Shown: piece by piece, positions 10,156 through 20,781 of the stretch
How the letters are laid out: each line of letters begins with the position of its first letter
How positions within the stretch are numbered: the first letter of the stretch is position 1
NCBI GenBank assembly: GCA_038211735.1
Contig: JBBQVK010000002.1
Span: 62,001 to 126,000, forward strand
DNA length: 64,000 nucleotides
Source of the DNA: JBBQVK01 sp038211735
Lineage (GTDB): Bacteria; Patescibacteriota; Gracilibacteria; Absconditabacterales; Absconditicoccaceae
Direction: 5' to 3'
Program-made: the position numbers and the translations under genes
Notes under the pieces: model-generated
Seen by the model: only the letters and a program-made list of their open reading frames with translations
Databases searched by the model: none
What the model was told of the DNA's origin: nothing

Positions 10156-11631
10156 ATGCAACAAAAAACACCAGTCCCAGTTGATGAAACTACCGTAATT
10201 ACTCCAACTTCTACAGCTGGTGTAACAAATTCTCCTATTGCAAATACTGACGGTAAAGACGCGCACTGTGAAATCAAAAATATGAAGCAAATTGATGGAA
10301 AAGAAGTTATAGAAAATTACGTTCCGGAAAATCCTGTTTCGCTAGCTTTTATGCAGTGACTACAGAAAGCTATTGATGAAAGAATGATAATTCAATTGTT
10401 CGATAATCTGTTGACTATCGCTACTGAAGAGTGAGCATCAGATATTCACATCGAACCATTTGAAAACACCTGTAGAATTAGAATCAGAGTGGATGGAGTG
10501 TTGCATCAACTAATCACTTATCCTGATCGTATGCATGAAAATATTATTGCGAAATTCAAAATCGAATCAGGACAAATGCGTCCGGATGAAAAGAGACTTC
10601 CGCAAGATGCCCGCGTATCGACGCAGACATTAACCAGCAAAGAACTCGATCTGCGTGCAAATACTATCCCAACCGTACGATGAGAAAAACTCGTAATGCG
10701 TATCGTGGATAAATCGAAATCTATCCCACCACTTAATATCTTGGGTATCGATTGAGTCAATCAAGAAATTATACAAAGAAATATCAACTTCCCGAATGGG
10801 ATTGTCGTAGTAACATGACCGACAGGTTCTGGTAAGACTACAACGTTGTATGCGTCATTGGCTATTTTGAATACTATCGATGTAAATATTACAACGTATG
10901 AAGACCCGGTAGAAAATAAAATGTATGGACTGAATCAGTCACAAGTAAGAGCTGATATTTGATTTACCTTTGCGCAAGGATTGAGAGCTGCGCTCAGACA
11001 AGATCCGGATATTATCATGGTGTGAGAGATCCGTGATTTTGAAACGTTATCAACAGCTATGGAAGCTGCGATGACGGGGCATTTGGTATTCTCGACGGTT
11101 CATACAAATTCTGCTTCTGAAACGATTACGAGGGTGATGAACTTGGGAGCACAACCGTATATGATCACCGGTACATTCAACGTAATCATCGCACAAAGAC
11201 TTGGTAGAAAATTACGCAGTGATAAAAGGGTCGAAGTGAATGTAAAAAATATGTATCCTGAACGATATAGTAGCGCGAAGCAATCGCTCCTTACGATGCA
11301 GCCTGAATCACTTCAAAGAGAAATGGGTATGAGAGAGATCACTGCAGATATGGTAGATCGTTTTATGGAACATTGACTTGCATGGGGACCAGATCCAGCG
11401 GCAGGACAGTCTGCCTTCAAGTGAAGAGTGGGTATCTATGAGATGCTAGAGTTTGATGATGAGATCAAACAGATGTTACTTGATGGTGGAAAAGCTCTTG
11501 CTGTAGAAAAATACGCTCTCGAACAAAAGTGAATGTTGAACCTCGAAAGGGATGCGGTCTTCAAAATGATCCAATGAAAGATGTGTATCGAGGAGGTGTA
11601 TAGATTAGTGAAACATAAGAAGTATAATTAG
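10156..11631 (+). CDS. Type IV pilus / type II secretion ATPase (PilB/GspE family)
   Basis: Cytoplasmic hexameric ATPase that drives pilin assembly or secretion. Four hundred and ninety-one residues. An Asn/Pro/Thr-rich N-terminus is followed by the N-domain signature EGASDIHIEP, then Walker A GPTGSGKTTT near residue 221, the Asp box TYEDPVE, Walker B DPDIIMVGEIRD near 288, and the His box GHLVFSTVHTN. The first Gly of Walker A and the Gly of VGEIRD are TGA. A tetracysteine zinc motif typical of many PilB proteins is not evident. The next gene starts inside or just after its 3' end, so the two are probably coupled. Confidence 0.9.
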
Positions 11632-12181
11632 TATTTTACTTTGTGTATCCTTTGTAGCGATGACACTTACCAATTGAGCAAATCATTCCAACCAGGATTC
11701 CCATTATAATTTTGACGATTGAAATTATAGTTCTGTTAATCTTGGAAAAGGAGAGGTTGCATGGAGTTTCAAGAATTTTCTTTTGGAAGAACTTATAAAT
11801 AAACCGAGTAATGTATGACCAACTCCCAGCGCAATTTATCTCACTACTCAAAGTTGAAACATTTATTCTATTTATGAAACCGGAGTATTTGTTGATAAAA
11901 ACCCGTGGGTTCACAACCTTAGCGATTCCCAGCAAAATGATATTGTGAATGCAGATCTAATTGTTTTAAATTCAAAAAATAAAAAGATACATCTAATAGA
12001 TCTTTCAATTTCAGATAATGTTCTACAGCTAGGATCTCCTTTTAGATTCAGTTATGAATGAGTGAGCAGCAATACAAGTAATATTACAGAAATTATAGGT
12101 GATTCTTGAGTCTTTTCATGAAATACATCGGGTAAAGTGAATGATATTAAGAAAAGGCTAGTAGATAATATAGGTAGCTAA
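11615..12181 (+). CDS. Secreted hypothetical protein coupled to the pilus ATPase gene
   Basis: The open frame begins just inside the ATPase gene and ends at TAA 12179-12181. The sequence RSIISILLCVSFVAMTLTNG looks like a signal peptide. It would need an ATA or ATT start near 11615; the first ATG (11660) falls within the hydrophobic part. The mature part is polar and Asn/Ser-rich, with no family I recognise (for example NPWVHNLSDSQQNDIV). Several glycines are TGA. Position suggests a pilus or secretion accessory protein; this is inferred from context only. Confidence 0.6.
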
Positions 12182-12277
12182 ACGTTGAATATATACCACT
12201 GATTATCATTGTAATCGGTAAGGATATTTATAGACTAATTCAGTTAGCTTTTTTTTTATACTTTCACGGCAGGCGGG

Positions 12278-13162
12278 ATGACGATAGCTGCAGGTACGAT
12301 TTGAATATTTTGGTTGATATTTTTTGTTTTATTGATTCTTATTTTAGGATTTAGAATCGTTCCACCAAATCAGGCAAACGTTGTCTTATTTCTTGGAAAG
12401 CCAGGTAGGGTACGTAAAGAGGGGCGACATCTTATTATTCCAATCTTGGAAAAAACCAATAGACAGTCACTCTACGATAGAAATCTTACGGTGCAGGTTG
12501 ATGGATTTACTAAAGATAATGTGTGAACGACGGTGGAGATAAACGTCGTCTTCAGAGTGAAAAGAGATGACAAAGATATTATCGCTTCACTGTATGGTAT
12601 TGATAATCCTGTGAGGCTCGTACAAGCAACGGTAGAAGAGCAGTTGAGAGCTAAGATCTTTACCTTCGAGCATGAAGAAATTTTCGGCAAAAGAGAAGAG
12701 ATCGGTAGTGAAGTCAGAGAGGCACTCAAAGAAAAACTTGGGCAGTATGGGATGGAGTTAGATTCAGTGCAAGTTACAGATATCCTCCTTGAGGCTTGAG
12801 TAATGAATGCGATGAACCAAATCATCACCGAAGAAAAGAAAAAACTCGCACTCATCCGCGAAGCTGAAGGACGCAAAGCATCATCGATTCTTGATGCGGA
12901 AGCAGATAGAGAAGTTAAAAAACTTCTTGGACAAGGTATGGCGCTTCAACGCCAAGAGATCTCTAGATGATTCAAAGAGTCAGTTGTCGAAATGCAATCA
13001 ATCGACACCTCACTCACCGCAAAAGATATTTTAGCGTTTCTCATCACCTCATCCAGACTCGAAACCCTCGAAAAAATCGGCAAAGATAACGTAAAACTCG
13101 TCTACCTCAATGAAAATCTCGAAGGGAAGACAGCTAGTCTGATCGGGGAGATGAGTAAGTAG
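12278..13162 (+). CDS. SPFH/band 7 (stomatin-like) membrane protein
   Basis: Two hundred and ninety-four residues. A single N-terminal hydrophobic segment (WLIFFVLLILILGFRIV) is followed by the band-7 core: VPPNQANVVLFLGKPGR, LYDRNLTVQVDGFTKDNV, and the coiled-coil segment EAEGRKASSILDAEADREV. Proteins of this type form ring scaffolds on the inner face or outside of the membrane, often with a protease partner. No NfeD or HflC partner lies next to it. Four glycines are TGA. A terminator follows. Confidence 0.85.
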
Positions 13163-13188
13163 GATATATTCTTTTTATGCGCTCTTAA

Positions 13189-13209
13189 CCCTTTTGGAAA
13201 GGGCTTTTT
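13189..13209 (+). terminator. Intrinsic terminator after the SPFH gene
   Basis: CCCTTT-TGG-AAAGGG followed by CTTTTT, 27 bases after the stop. Confidence 0.8.
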
Positions 13210-13383
13210 CAGACATTTTCGGTCTAAGAGTTCATTTAGAACTTATATTGACTTATATATGATATTATTTATAACATTCTTCGTGATCGTTAACAGTTTT
13301 TGAAGTCGCAAGACAACTAATCTTGCTAACGATTTCGTGATGTAAAAAAATATCTAAAACCAAAAAAAATTAAACAAATTCTT

Positions 13384-13992
13384 ATGAAAACAAGTACTAT
13401 TTTATTGGTCATTGTTGGCCTTCTCGTCTTATTCGGAGCCACTAGTGGTTGCTCGAACTACAAGTCCTTTGGTGTCGGACGCGAATCAGTACGCAAGTCC
13501 TGGAGCAACGTCGAAGTTACATACCAAAGGCGTGCAGACCTGATTCCTAATCTGGTCAGCACTGTTAAAGGGTACGCTTCGCATGAAGCAACCACGCTGG
13601 AGAACGTAATTAAGCAACGTGCTGCAGCTACTAAGCCTGAATTTAACATCAATGTTGCGGATGGAGAAAATTTTTCTCCTGAAAAAGTAAAAGCATTCAT
13701 GGCAAATCAGTCTGAAATCAGTAGCGCGCTTTCTCGACTGATGGTTGTACAGGAACAGTATCCTGAGCTCAAAGCAGATAAGCAATTTATTGCGCTTATG
13801 GATGAGTTGGCTGGTACAGAAAGTCGTATTGGAGTGGCTCGGCAAGCTTATAATGATCGAGCAGAAAGTTATAACGTGAAATTCACCTCAGTGACCGGAG
13901 GAGTATGGGGCGGACTATTCGGATTTAAAAAATTCCCGTACTTCAAAGCAGAGGAGGGATCACAGAAAGCTCCCGAAGTGAAATTTGGGTAA
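13384..13992 (+). CDS. lemA: LemA family protein
   Basis: Two hundred and two residues. The N-terminal hydrophobic segment ends at TSGC, resembling a lipobox, and is followed by the LemA helical domain: SWSNVEVTYQRRADLIPNLVSTVK, then QFIALMDELAGTESRIGVAR and YNDRAESYN. LemA proteins are anchored with the helical part exposed; function unknown. The gene has no UGA codon among its glycines. It lies 64 bases upstream of a TPM-domain gene, a pairing common in other bacteria. Confidence 0.9.
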   Translation: MKTSTILLVIVGLLVLFGATSGCSNYKSFGVGRESVRKSWSNVEVTYQRRADLIPNLVSTVKGYASHEATTLENVIKQRAAATKPEFNINVADGENFSPEKVKAFMANQSEISSALSRLMVVQEQYPELKADKQFIALMDELAGTESRIGVARQAYNDRAESYNVKFTSVTGGVWGGLFGFKKFPYFKAEEGSQKAPEVKFG

Positions 13993-14008
13993 CTATTTCT
14001 TTTGAGCA

Positions 14009-14030
14009 AGGGGCGCCTTTGGCGCCCCTT
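14009..14030 (+). terminator. GC-rich hairpin between lemA and the TPM gene
   Basis: AGGGGCGCC-TTT-GGCGCCCCT is a perfect 9-base stem followed by TCTCTTC rather than a clean T-run. It lies inside the lemA-TPM gap and could attenuate rather than stop transcription. Confidence 0.55.
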
Positions 14031-14056
14031 CTCTTCACAAAAAAAATCAAAAAGAA

Positions 14057-16015
14057 TTGATGAAAAAAATAATTTATGTATTTGCTCTCGCGCTCTGTGC
14101 AATTAATTCATACGCACAGTGCGATCAGTACCCTCAACCTGTTATAGGGCAGCGGGTGTACGACTACTACAATAAGATCGATCCAGCCGATGAAAGCTAT
14201 CTTCAATCTCTCGCGACTCTCTTTGAAGATTCGACAGGGATACAGATGGCGATCATCACACTGCGAGATCTTGGCGGACAAGATAAATTCGACTATGGAC
14301 AAGGGTTAGGAAACTGTTGGGGTGTTGGTGAAAAAGGAGTCGATAATGGACTTCTGCTTATCGTCTCATTCGAAGATCGAACGGCAAGAATCCATACAGG
14401 GAAGAAAACAGAAATCTATTTAACTGACGCGACAAGCGGGCAGTTGTTAGACGATGTGTTAGTCCCAAACTTACAAGCAGGTACGCCTTCCAAAGGTATC
14501 CGTGAAACCGTAGATGCAATTATTTCGCATATCGGTTGGGATAGTTGGGAAGAACGTGAAGCAGCAAAGTCTCTTAAAATACAACAGAGTAGAGAGTCGA
14601 TCACTAACTTTTTTAGTTGGTTGTTGCAATTTATTTTGTTGTGTGGTGCTGGTTTCTTCTCATGGCTTTTGTTTCGTAATCTTGCGATCAAGAGTCGTGT
14701 TAGATTGAAGATAAAAGATTTGGATAACCAAATCAGTACATCCACCATGCTCTTTGATGTAATGACTTGGCCGACATGGGCAAAGGATAAACTCACTGCA
14801 TTCCAAAAGGAGTACGATGAAGTCTATGCGATATACACCAAAGACAAAGCATCTATCTTGGAGACCTTGAAAAAGAAACCAAAGAATGCAGAAAATCGAC
14901 TTCCGAAATTGGAAAATGAATTTCAGCATTTGATGGATATTTCGAAATCAGCGAGTAGTATCACTGAGGAGATTGAACTATACAAGACCACCGCTGCAGC
15001 TGAAATAAAAAACAGCTCACAGGCGATAGCGGTCTTGAAAGGGAAAATTGAATCAGATATTAAAGCTGGATTCAAGTTTAACTCATACTTGAAGGTACTT
15101 GATGCTTGCTTGAGTATGTTGGGTGGTCGTTTGGAGGATATAAAAAACTCCACCGATGCTAATCCTGATGTGTTCAAAGATGGTTCTGATGTAGCAAAGG
15201 TATTAACTCAAAGAGCGAATGAGCTGAAAGAAAAGATGGAACACATATTGCAAAACTTTACTACCATCAATGAAGAGGCTCCTAAGCAGCGTGAGAGGAT
15301 ACAACCACTTTTGGACAATAAAAAAACTATGGATGAGACCATGGTGCTCTTACACGAGAATTATCCTGCATCAGTCTATCAGGGATTTGAAACTCCTTAT
15401 AGCTCAGTTGCAAATAATTTGTTCAACGTTGACCATAACTTGGAAACTGCATTGTTCGGTAACAGCTTGAAAGTGCAGCAATTTGATGAAGCATACAAAC
15501 TTTACACAGATGCAGTCGTAGTGATTGACTCAGTAGAAAAGTTGTATCAGTCAATTGATGAAACACTTGCTATACAGAAAGATGCTGAGAAGCAATTTCC
15601 AAGCCAGAGACTAATCACTGAAGCTGCATTTAACAAAGCAGTTGCTAAGTGTGAACACTCTGATGTTGAGACACACACACGTAACTTACTCACTGGAATC
15701 AAGGCTATGTATGAAGATGTAATTGAAAAAACATCTAAAAAGCCAACAGACTGGACGAAAGCGCTTGAATTGCTCAAGGAAGCTGAGTCATATGCAAATT
15801 CTGCTTATCAGAAAGCAGAGGATGACATCGATGACGCAAGAAGGGAGAGAGTTCGAAGGAGAGAAGAGGCAGAAGCTGATGAGCGAAGAGCTGCATTAAG
15901 GAGGGAAGAGTCTTACAACTCATCTTCATCTTCTAATACTTTCAGTAGTGGAAGTTCTGGCAGAGGATATGGCGGAGGAGGATTTGGCGGTGGAGGCGCA
16001 GGAAGGAATTGGTAA
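14057..16015 (+). CDS. TPM-domain membrane protein (YgcG-like) with Gly-rich tail
   Basis: Six hundred and fifty-two residues. A signal peptide (KKIIYVFALALCAINSYA) and a TPM domain occupy the first 170 residues: YYNKIDPADESYLQSL, GIQMAIITLRDLGG, GVGEKGVDNGLLLIVS and RIHTG. One membrane segment (LLQFILLCGAGFFSWLLF) follows near 195. A long helical, probably coiled-coil region runs from 210 to 610, ending in SSGRGYGGGGFGGGGAGRNW. That tail is common to YgcG-type proteins. About 38 glycines are all written GGN and none as TGA, unlike most long genes nearby. It probably acts with LemA at the membrane. Confidence 0.88.
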   Translation: MMKKIIYVFALALCAINSYAQCDQYPQPVIGQRVYDYYNKIDPADESYLQSLATLFEDSTGIQMAIITLRDLGGQDKFDYGQGLGNCWGVGEKGVDNGLLLIVSFEDRTARIHTGKKTEIYLTDATSGQLLDDVLVPNLQAGTPSKGIRETVDAIISHIGWDSWEEREAAKSLKIQQSRESITNFFSWLLQFILLCGAGFFSWLLFRNLAIKSRVRLKIKDLDNQISTSTMLFDVMTWPTWAKDKLTAFQKEYDEVYAIYTKDKASILETLKKKPKNAENRLPKLENEFQHLMDISKSASSITEEIELYKTTAAAEIKNSSQAIAVLKGKIESDIKAGFKFNSYLKVLDACLSMLGGRLEDIKNSTDANPDVFKDGSDVAKVLTQRANELKEKMEHILQNFTTINEEAPKQRERIQPLLDNKKTMDETMVLLHENYPASVYQGFETPYSSVANNLFNVDHNLETALFGNSLKVQQFDEAYKLYTDAVVVIDSVEKLYQSIDETLAIQKDAEKQFPSQRLITEAAFNKAVAKCEHSDVETHTRNLLTGIKAMYEDVIEKTSKKPTDWTKALELLKEAESYANSAYQKAEDDIDDARRERVRRREEAEADERRAALRREESYNSSSSSNTFSSGSSGRGYGGGGFGGGGAGRNW

Positions 16016-16044
16016 CTCCATTTCCAAAAAATAGTATGAAAAAG

Positions 16045-16072
16045 CTGCTGGGGTTTTCCTCAGCAGTTTTTC
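16045..16072 (+). terminator. Intrinsic terminator after the lemA-TPM pair
   Basis: CTGCTGGGG-TTTT-CCTCAGCAG (one G/T pair) followed by TTTTTC. Confidence 0.85.
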
Positions 16073-16115
16073 TTTTGTTTATTTTTTACTCGCTGTAATC
16101 TAAAACTCATAAATG

Positions 16116-16148
16116 AAAATGCTGCCTCTAGATGCAGGGCAGCATTTT
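16116..16148 (-). terminator. Intrinsic terminator of the small-protein operon
   Basis: AAAATGCTGCC / GGCAGCATTTT, 11-base perfect arms, just beyond the stop of the minus-strand gene at 16152. It ends in T's on that strand. Confidence 0.75.
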
Positions 16149-16151
16149 TCG

Positions 16152-16334
16152 TTATTCTTCCTTTTTGGGCTTTCGATACATGCGATCTTCCACTATCCCA
16201 CTGACGACCGCTATTATTGCGAAAGGGAAGAATACCTGATCCCATTTGTCAAAGAATACAGAAGCGATCATTCCCGCAGAACACACTAAGTACAACGGGA
16301 AGAAAGCTCTTCTATTAATTTTTGATAATTCCAT
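16152..16334 (-). CDS. Small two-helix membrane protein, 60 aa
   Basis: Two hydrophobic segments (AFFPLYLVCSAGMIASVFF and VFFPFAIIAVVSGIV) separated by a short DKWDQ loop, with a basic C-terminus MYRKPKKEE. It lies 23 bases downstream of the next minus-strand gene and is followed by a strong terminator, so it is likely the last gene of a two-gene unit. Function unknown. Confidence 0.6.
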   Translation of the reverse strand: MELSKINRRAFFPLYLVCSAGMIASVFFDKWDQVFFPFAIIAVVSGIVEDRMYRKPKKEE

Positions 16335-16357
16335 ATGTGGTTGTTTTTGATCCTAGT

Positions 16358-16651
16358 CTAAGCTGCTATTTGCATCTCTCCATTTTCTCCGTAAGGTCCG
16401 CCTCCTCAAGCTCATCCTGTTTTTCTTGCGTAGTCTCTCATGTCTTCCGTTAAAGTTTCTTGAGTAATTTTCTTTCCTTCTCCTTCGAGCGATTTCTTTA
16501 CTTGCGTAATGTCATGCTCTTCAAACTCCCTTCCATCAAACTCTCCAGAAATTAATTGGCAGATTTCTGCTTCTTTCTTTCTAGTTAATTGTTCACTCAT
16601 TCCAGCCTGTTTGTCTTGCGAAGTTTCGAACTCTTTCATTCTCTCTGACAT
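16358..16651 (-). CDS. Small acidic hypothetical protein, 97 aa
   Basis: Mostly charged helix (MSERMKEFETSQDKQAG ... TEDMRDYARKTG) ending in a Gly-rich tail GGAGGGGPYGENGEMQIAA, in which two glycines are TGA. Not recognised. No signal or membrane segment. It precedes the two-helix membrane protein gene and probably shares its transcript. Confidence 0.6.
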
Positions 16652-16738
16652 GATCGTGATGGTTAGTATGTAAAGGCGCTACCTCGTAATTCGTAGCGTT
16701 TACAATATACATATAAATACGAGAAAGTCAATAGTAGC

Positions 16739-18790
16739 TTACACCAACAACTCATCCATCTTGTCCTGCAGCTCACTATGTAATAATTTTTCTCTTACCA
16801 TCATTGGTTCTTTATCTAACAACCACGCTGCAGCTTCTTGAATTTTCTGGAGGAATTTGGTATCGGTGAGGATAGAGAGAGGGATGTCGGTATCGCCTGA
16901 TTGTCTGACGCCGAGGATTTCGCCAGTTCAGCGGAGCTCCATATCGATCTGGGCGAGTTTGAATCCGTCGTTGGTCTCTTCCATATGTTTGAGTCTGTCG
17001 TAGGTGTCACCAGATTTCTTTTTGGTTTCTAGGAAACAGTATGATTGGATATCCGATCTTCCGACTCTTCAGCGAAGCTGATGAAGTTGCGACAGACCAA
17101 AACGTTCTGCGTTCATGACGATCATAATGGTCGCTTCTGGGACGTCGATACCTACTTCGATCACCGTCGTTGCGACGAGTAGTTTTATTTTGCCTGATTT
17201 AAAATCGCTCATGATATCATCCTTATCTGCAGATTTCATCTTACCGTGCAGTATTCCTATTTCTCATTTCAACTCTTTATAGATCTCTTTGATCTCTTCA
17301 AACTGATGCATTGCGCTTTTTACCTCGTCTAAGATCTCACTCTCTTCTATAAGTGGGGTGACGACGAAGACGCGTTGACCTTGAGAAATTTTTGTAAGCA
17401 CTCGTGGTTTCATTTTTTTTCGTTCTGCTTCACTGATGATTTTGGTCGTGATAGGTTTTCTTCCAATTGGCATCTCATCGATAATACTTACATCAAACTC
17501 TCCAAAGAATGCGAGTGCTAACGATCTTGGGATCGGCGTTGCACTCATTTGTAAGAGGTGAGGTGCTCCATGTCTTTGCAGGAATCATCTTTGCCTGACT
17601 CCAAATTTGTGTTGTTCATCTACGATTGCGAACTGTAAGTTTTCAAACGTAACATCATCTTGGAGCAGTGCGTGGGTACCGACAACGATGTTTATCTGCC
17701 CGTTTGCGAGTCATTGTTTGATGCGTAATTTCTCTGGCGGCTTCGTGGCTCAGGTGAGTAGTTCGATTCTTATGCTCAATGGTAATAATATTTTTGCCAA
17801 CGTGCGATAATGCTGAATCGCCAACACTTCAATAGGTGCTAACAGCGCAATCTGCCCTCAAAACTTTTTGATAATATATCGCGCAACGGTTGCTGCTACG
17901 ACGGTCTTACCACTTCCTACATCTCACTGTAGTAGACGCATCATAGTTTTTCCGCTATGCAGATCATCGATACACTCTTTGAGTGAGCGCTTCTGTGCAT
18001 GGGTAAGCTCGAAAGGAAGTGTCTGTAAAAATTCTTTGACTAACTCTCGATCAGGTTCTTCTTTAGTTTTCGTTTCATGTTGATAGGACTCTTTATTTAT
18101 CAGCGAAACTAGTTGAATCTTCAATAGTCTTTCAAAAAACAGTCTAAACTTTGCGCGATCAGCGTCTTTCAACGTATTAGGAAAATGCATATCGTGCATC
18201 ATCGTCGACAACAATGGAAGATCGTACTCCTTGAGAAATTGTTGCGGAAGATATTCATGGAACTCTGGAGCAAGCTGCCCGACAATTGGGAAAAGTTTTT
18301 TTGCAAACCAGTTTCATTTGATACCATTGAGATCCGAATAGATCGGATAAATTCTTCCGAAGTTGAAACTGTCTGCACTAGTTTCGCTCGCAGGCATGAT
18401 GTCAGGATGTCGGAAAATCACTTTGCCTTTATCTATGGCAGGTTTTCCTACGATGTAGTATCGCTTTCCTTGTGTGACGGTTCTAATGAGAAAGGTTCAT
18501 CCAAGTGCATGAATATATCATTTTTTTTCATGTTCATCGACGAACTCGATGACGGTCATCTTTCTACCTCTTCCTGTTGTAAGAAGTGCTTTTTTGGTCA
18601 CTTTCCCTTTGACAGTCTGGGCGGTAGGAGAATCTATTATTAGTTGATCTAGTCTTTTGATCTCTCTCCTATCTTCATAGGCACGTGGGAAATAATGCAT
18701 CAACTCTTCTGGCGTGCGAATTCAGTTCATCGCGAGGAGGTCGAGATATTTGGACGTTGTGCTGAGGAGTGATTTGAGATCGTGTGACAT
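16739..18790 (-). CDS. recG: ATP-dependent DNA helicase RecG
   Basis: Branch-migrating helicase that reverses stalled forks and processes Holliday junctions. Six hundred and eighty-three residues, normal length. An N-terminal wedge domain (YLDLLAMNGIRTPEELMHYFPRAY spans its start) leads to Walker A GDVGSGKTVVAA near residue 288, FAIVDEQHKFGV (motif II, DEQH) near 390, MSATPIPRSLAL (motif III), and VIEVGIDVPEAT with QLRGRVGRSD (motifs V-VI). The first Gly of Walker A is TGA. Monocistronic. Confidence 0.95.
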
Positions 18791-19002
18791 ATATTTGATT
18801 ATAAGTCAAGCTAGTAATAGAGGGCAGAATGAGTATAGTAAAGTTATCTCATTAGTAAAGAATGTAGAATTAATAAATAAACATTTACGAATTGAAGTGC
18901 TTGAGAGCCGAGTAAATGTATGTAGGTGCTATTGGGTACATTTAGGAGGGTCCGAGTGCTTCAATGAGTAATAAATTATAAATTTTATTATTATGTAGTA
19001 AT

Positions 19003-19410
19003 ATGAAAAATATCCTTGGCGTAGACCGATGAACCAAGTATATCGGTTTTGCGTATCGAAATGAAAAATCCAACATGATCATGCCAATAGGGTATTTGAT
19101 GAACGACGATTCGTTGTTTTTTAATGTGGGAGAACTAATCGGTCGTTACTTTATAGGGACGGTCGCTATAGGCTGGCCGAAACAACATAAAGACTCTCAA
19201 GAAGCAATCGATGTCTTCATAGAAAATATTCTCTTTATCGAACACGATCTAGAAATCAAAAAAGTGAATGAGGAGTACACAACGGTGCAGGCATGAGCGA
19301 CCAACAATAACTTCAATAAAAATGAAGCAGAAGACAGTATCGCGGCAATGCATCTATTAGAGTACTACATGCAGTCAAGAACGGATTGAAGTCTATGAGA
19401 AGGCCTATAA
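19003..19410 (+). CDS. ruvX: RuvX/YqgF-family Holliday-junction-resolvase-like nuclease
   Basis: One hundred and thirty-five residues. LGVDRGTKYIGFAY is the first RNase H-like motif with its catalytic Asp, and its Gly is TGA. AIGWPKQHKDS matches the family's second strand. NEEYTTVQAGATN resembles the D-E-R-x-T-T motif, with the lead Asp replaced by Asn. EAEDSIAAMHLLEYYM carries the C-terminal Asp. YqgF proteins act in 16S rRNA 5'-end maturation or DNA repair. Shortness and the altered motif leave the exact role open. Confidence 0.8.
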
Positions 19411-19520
19411 GAGATAGTACAGAAGATATAGAGAAAGGCTTGACATAGATATGCAAATGATTATCAATCTACCATTCATATAGGTTTGTCAATTTATTTA
19501 TCACTTTACTGCAACTTCCG

Positions 19521-20615
19521 ATGGGGTTTAACGTCAAGATGGACGATAAGAAGATCAAAGTGAATCTCGATGAAACTAACGTAAAAGATATCCTCCAGTA
19601 CTGTAAGCCCAAAGAACAATTGGTGCTTTTTAGAAAATTCTGATTGTCAACAGGGAAGGAGACTCCATTACAAAGAATCTGAGAGAGTTATGGTCTCACT
19701 AGAGAGAGAGTAAGGCAGATTGAAAACCAAGGATTAATGAGGTTTAGAAGACTTATCATCGGTAACGAAAAATATCTCAAAGTCATAGAAGAAGCTAAGA
19801 AAATCCTCGATGCAAATGGAGGATTCCTCATAGAAGAAGATCTCGTGTCTAAGCTCTTAAACAAGGGTATCGGCAAGTTCAATATGCAAGAATTAAAAAT
19901 GATCGTAGTATCAGATTTCGACATTTACTATCTCAAAAGAAATAAGAGACTCAACAAAGGATTCTATATTGACCCATTGTTTGAAGATGCATTGACGGAA
20001 ATGGCAATATATATTGTCAATTATTTCGAAAAGAAGACTCAAGCAGAGGATCTCTACGAGTTCGTAGACAAGCTCAAAGCTAAGTTTTCAGCAGAATATG
20101 AAGATGTCCATTATCTAGAAAATAACTTATTCTATACGAACTTTTTCAAATCAGTTAAGTGAGTAGCTACCTTCTACGGGAAAGTAGGTCTCGATACCTT
20201 CACTGAAGTTAATCCAAAGACGATCAAACAGAAGATCTTATATATCCTCAGAAGAATCAACAAGCCTCTCCATTATCAGGAAATGGCTACCAAAGTTATG
20301 GAATGGTTCCCAGAGAAGCCAGTGAAAGTTAACACTGTTCACAACGAACTTGTTAAGAATAACGCGCTATTTGTTAACATGGGTCTTGGTATCTATGGTC
20401 TCAAAGAGTGGGGATTTGAAGGAGGATCTGTAAAAGAGATCATCGAGAGGATCCTTGGGAAACTTGGAAGATCTATGACTATCAAAGAGATCCAGAAAGA
20501 AGTGTTGAAAGAAAAAATGGTCTCTCCAAACACTATCGTACTAACTCTTCAAAAGTATAAGACACTATTCGAAAGGGTAGAGAAGGGTGTGTATCAGATG
20601 AAGAAGAAAAAGTAA
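19521..20615 (+). CDS. Sigma-70 region 4 / HARE-HTH-like DNA-binding protein
   Basis: Three hundred and sixty-four residues from the ATG at 19521; a second in-frame ATG is at 19539. TPLQRIGESYGLTRERVRQI is a sigma region 4 helix-turn-helix, the part that reads the -35 element, but regions 2 and 3 are missing. The rest has two winged-helix-like units resembling the HARE-HTH/RpoE(delta) fold: KPLHYQEMATKVMEWFPEKP and RSMTIKEIQKEVLKEK with FERVEKGVYQMKKKK. Likely a transcription-associated factor rather than a full sigma. A strong terminator follows. Confidence 0.75.
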
Positions 20616-20664
20616 TTAAATATGTATTTGGTCTGATCCACCTACGGATCCTAGAATTGAGTAT

Positions 20665-20694
20665 AGCTAGGGGTAATCTTCCCTAGCTTTTTTT
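20665..20694 (+). terminator. Intrinsic terminator
   Basis: AGCTAGGG / CCCTAGCT arms with an 8-base loop followed by seven T's. Confidence 0.85.
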
Positions 20695-20781
20695 GTTATG
20701 AAAAATTTCACTTCCTTTTGACTATAGCTGTAGAAGTTATATAAGATAAATAATGTTTCATCTTCTTATAGTGTTGCGTAT

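Noticed and set aside
11636..11935. 99-aa minus-strand ORF
   Set aside because: The plus strand carries a longer frame with a signal-peptide-like start and multiple TGA glycines, coupled to the pilus ATPase gene.
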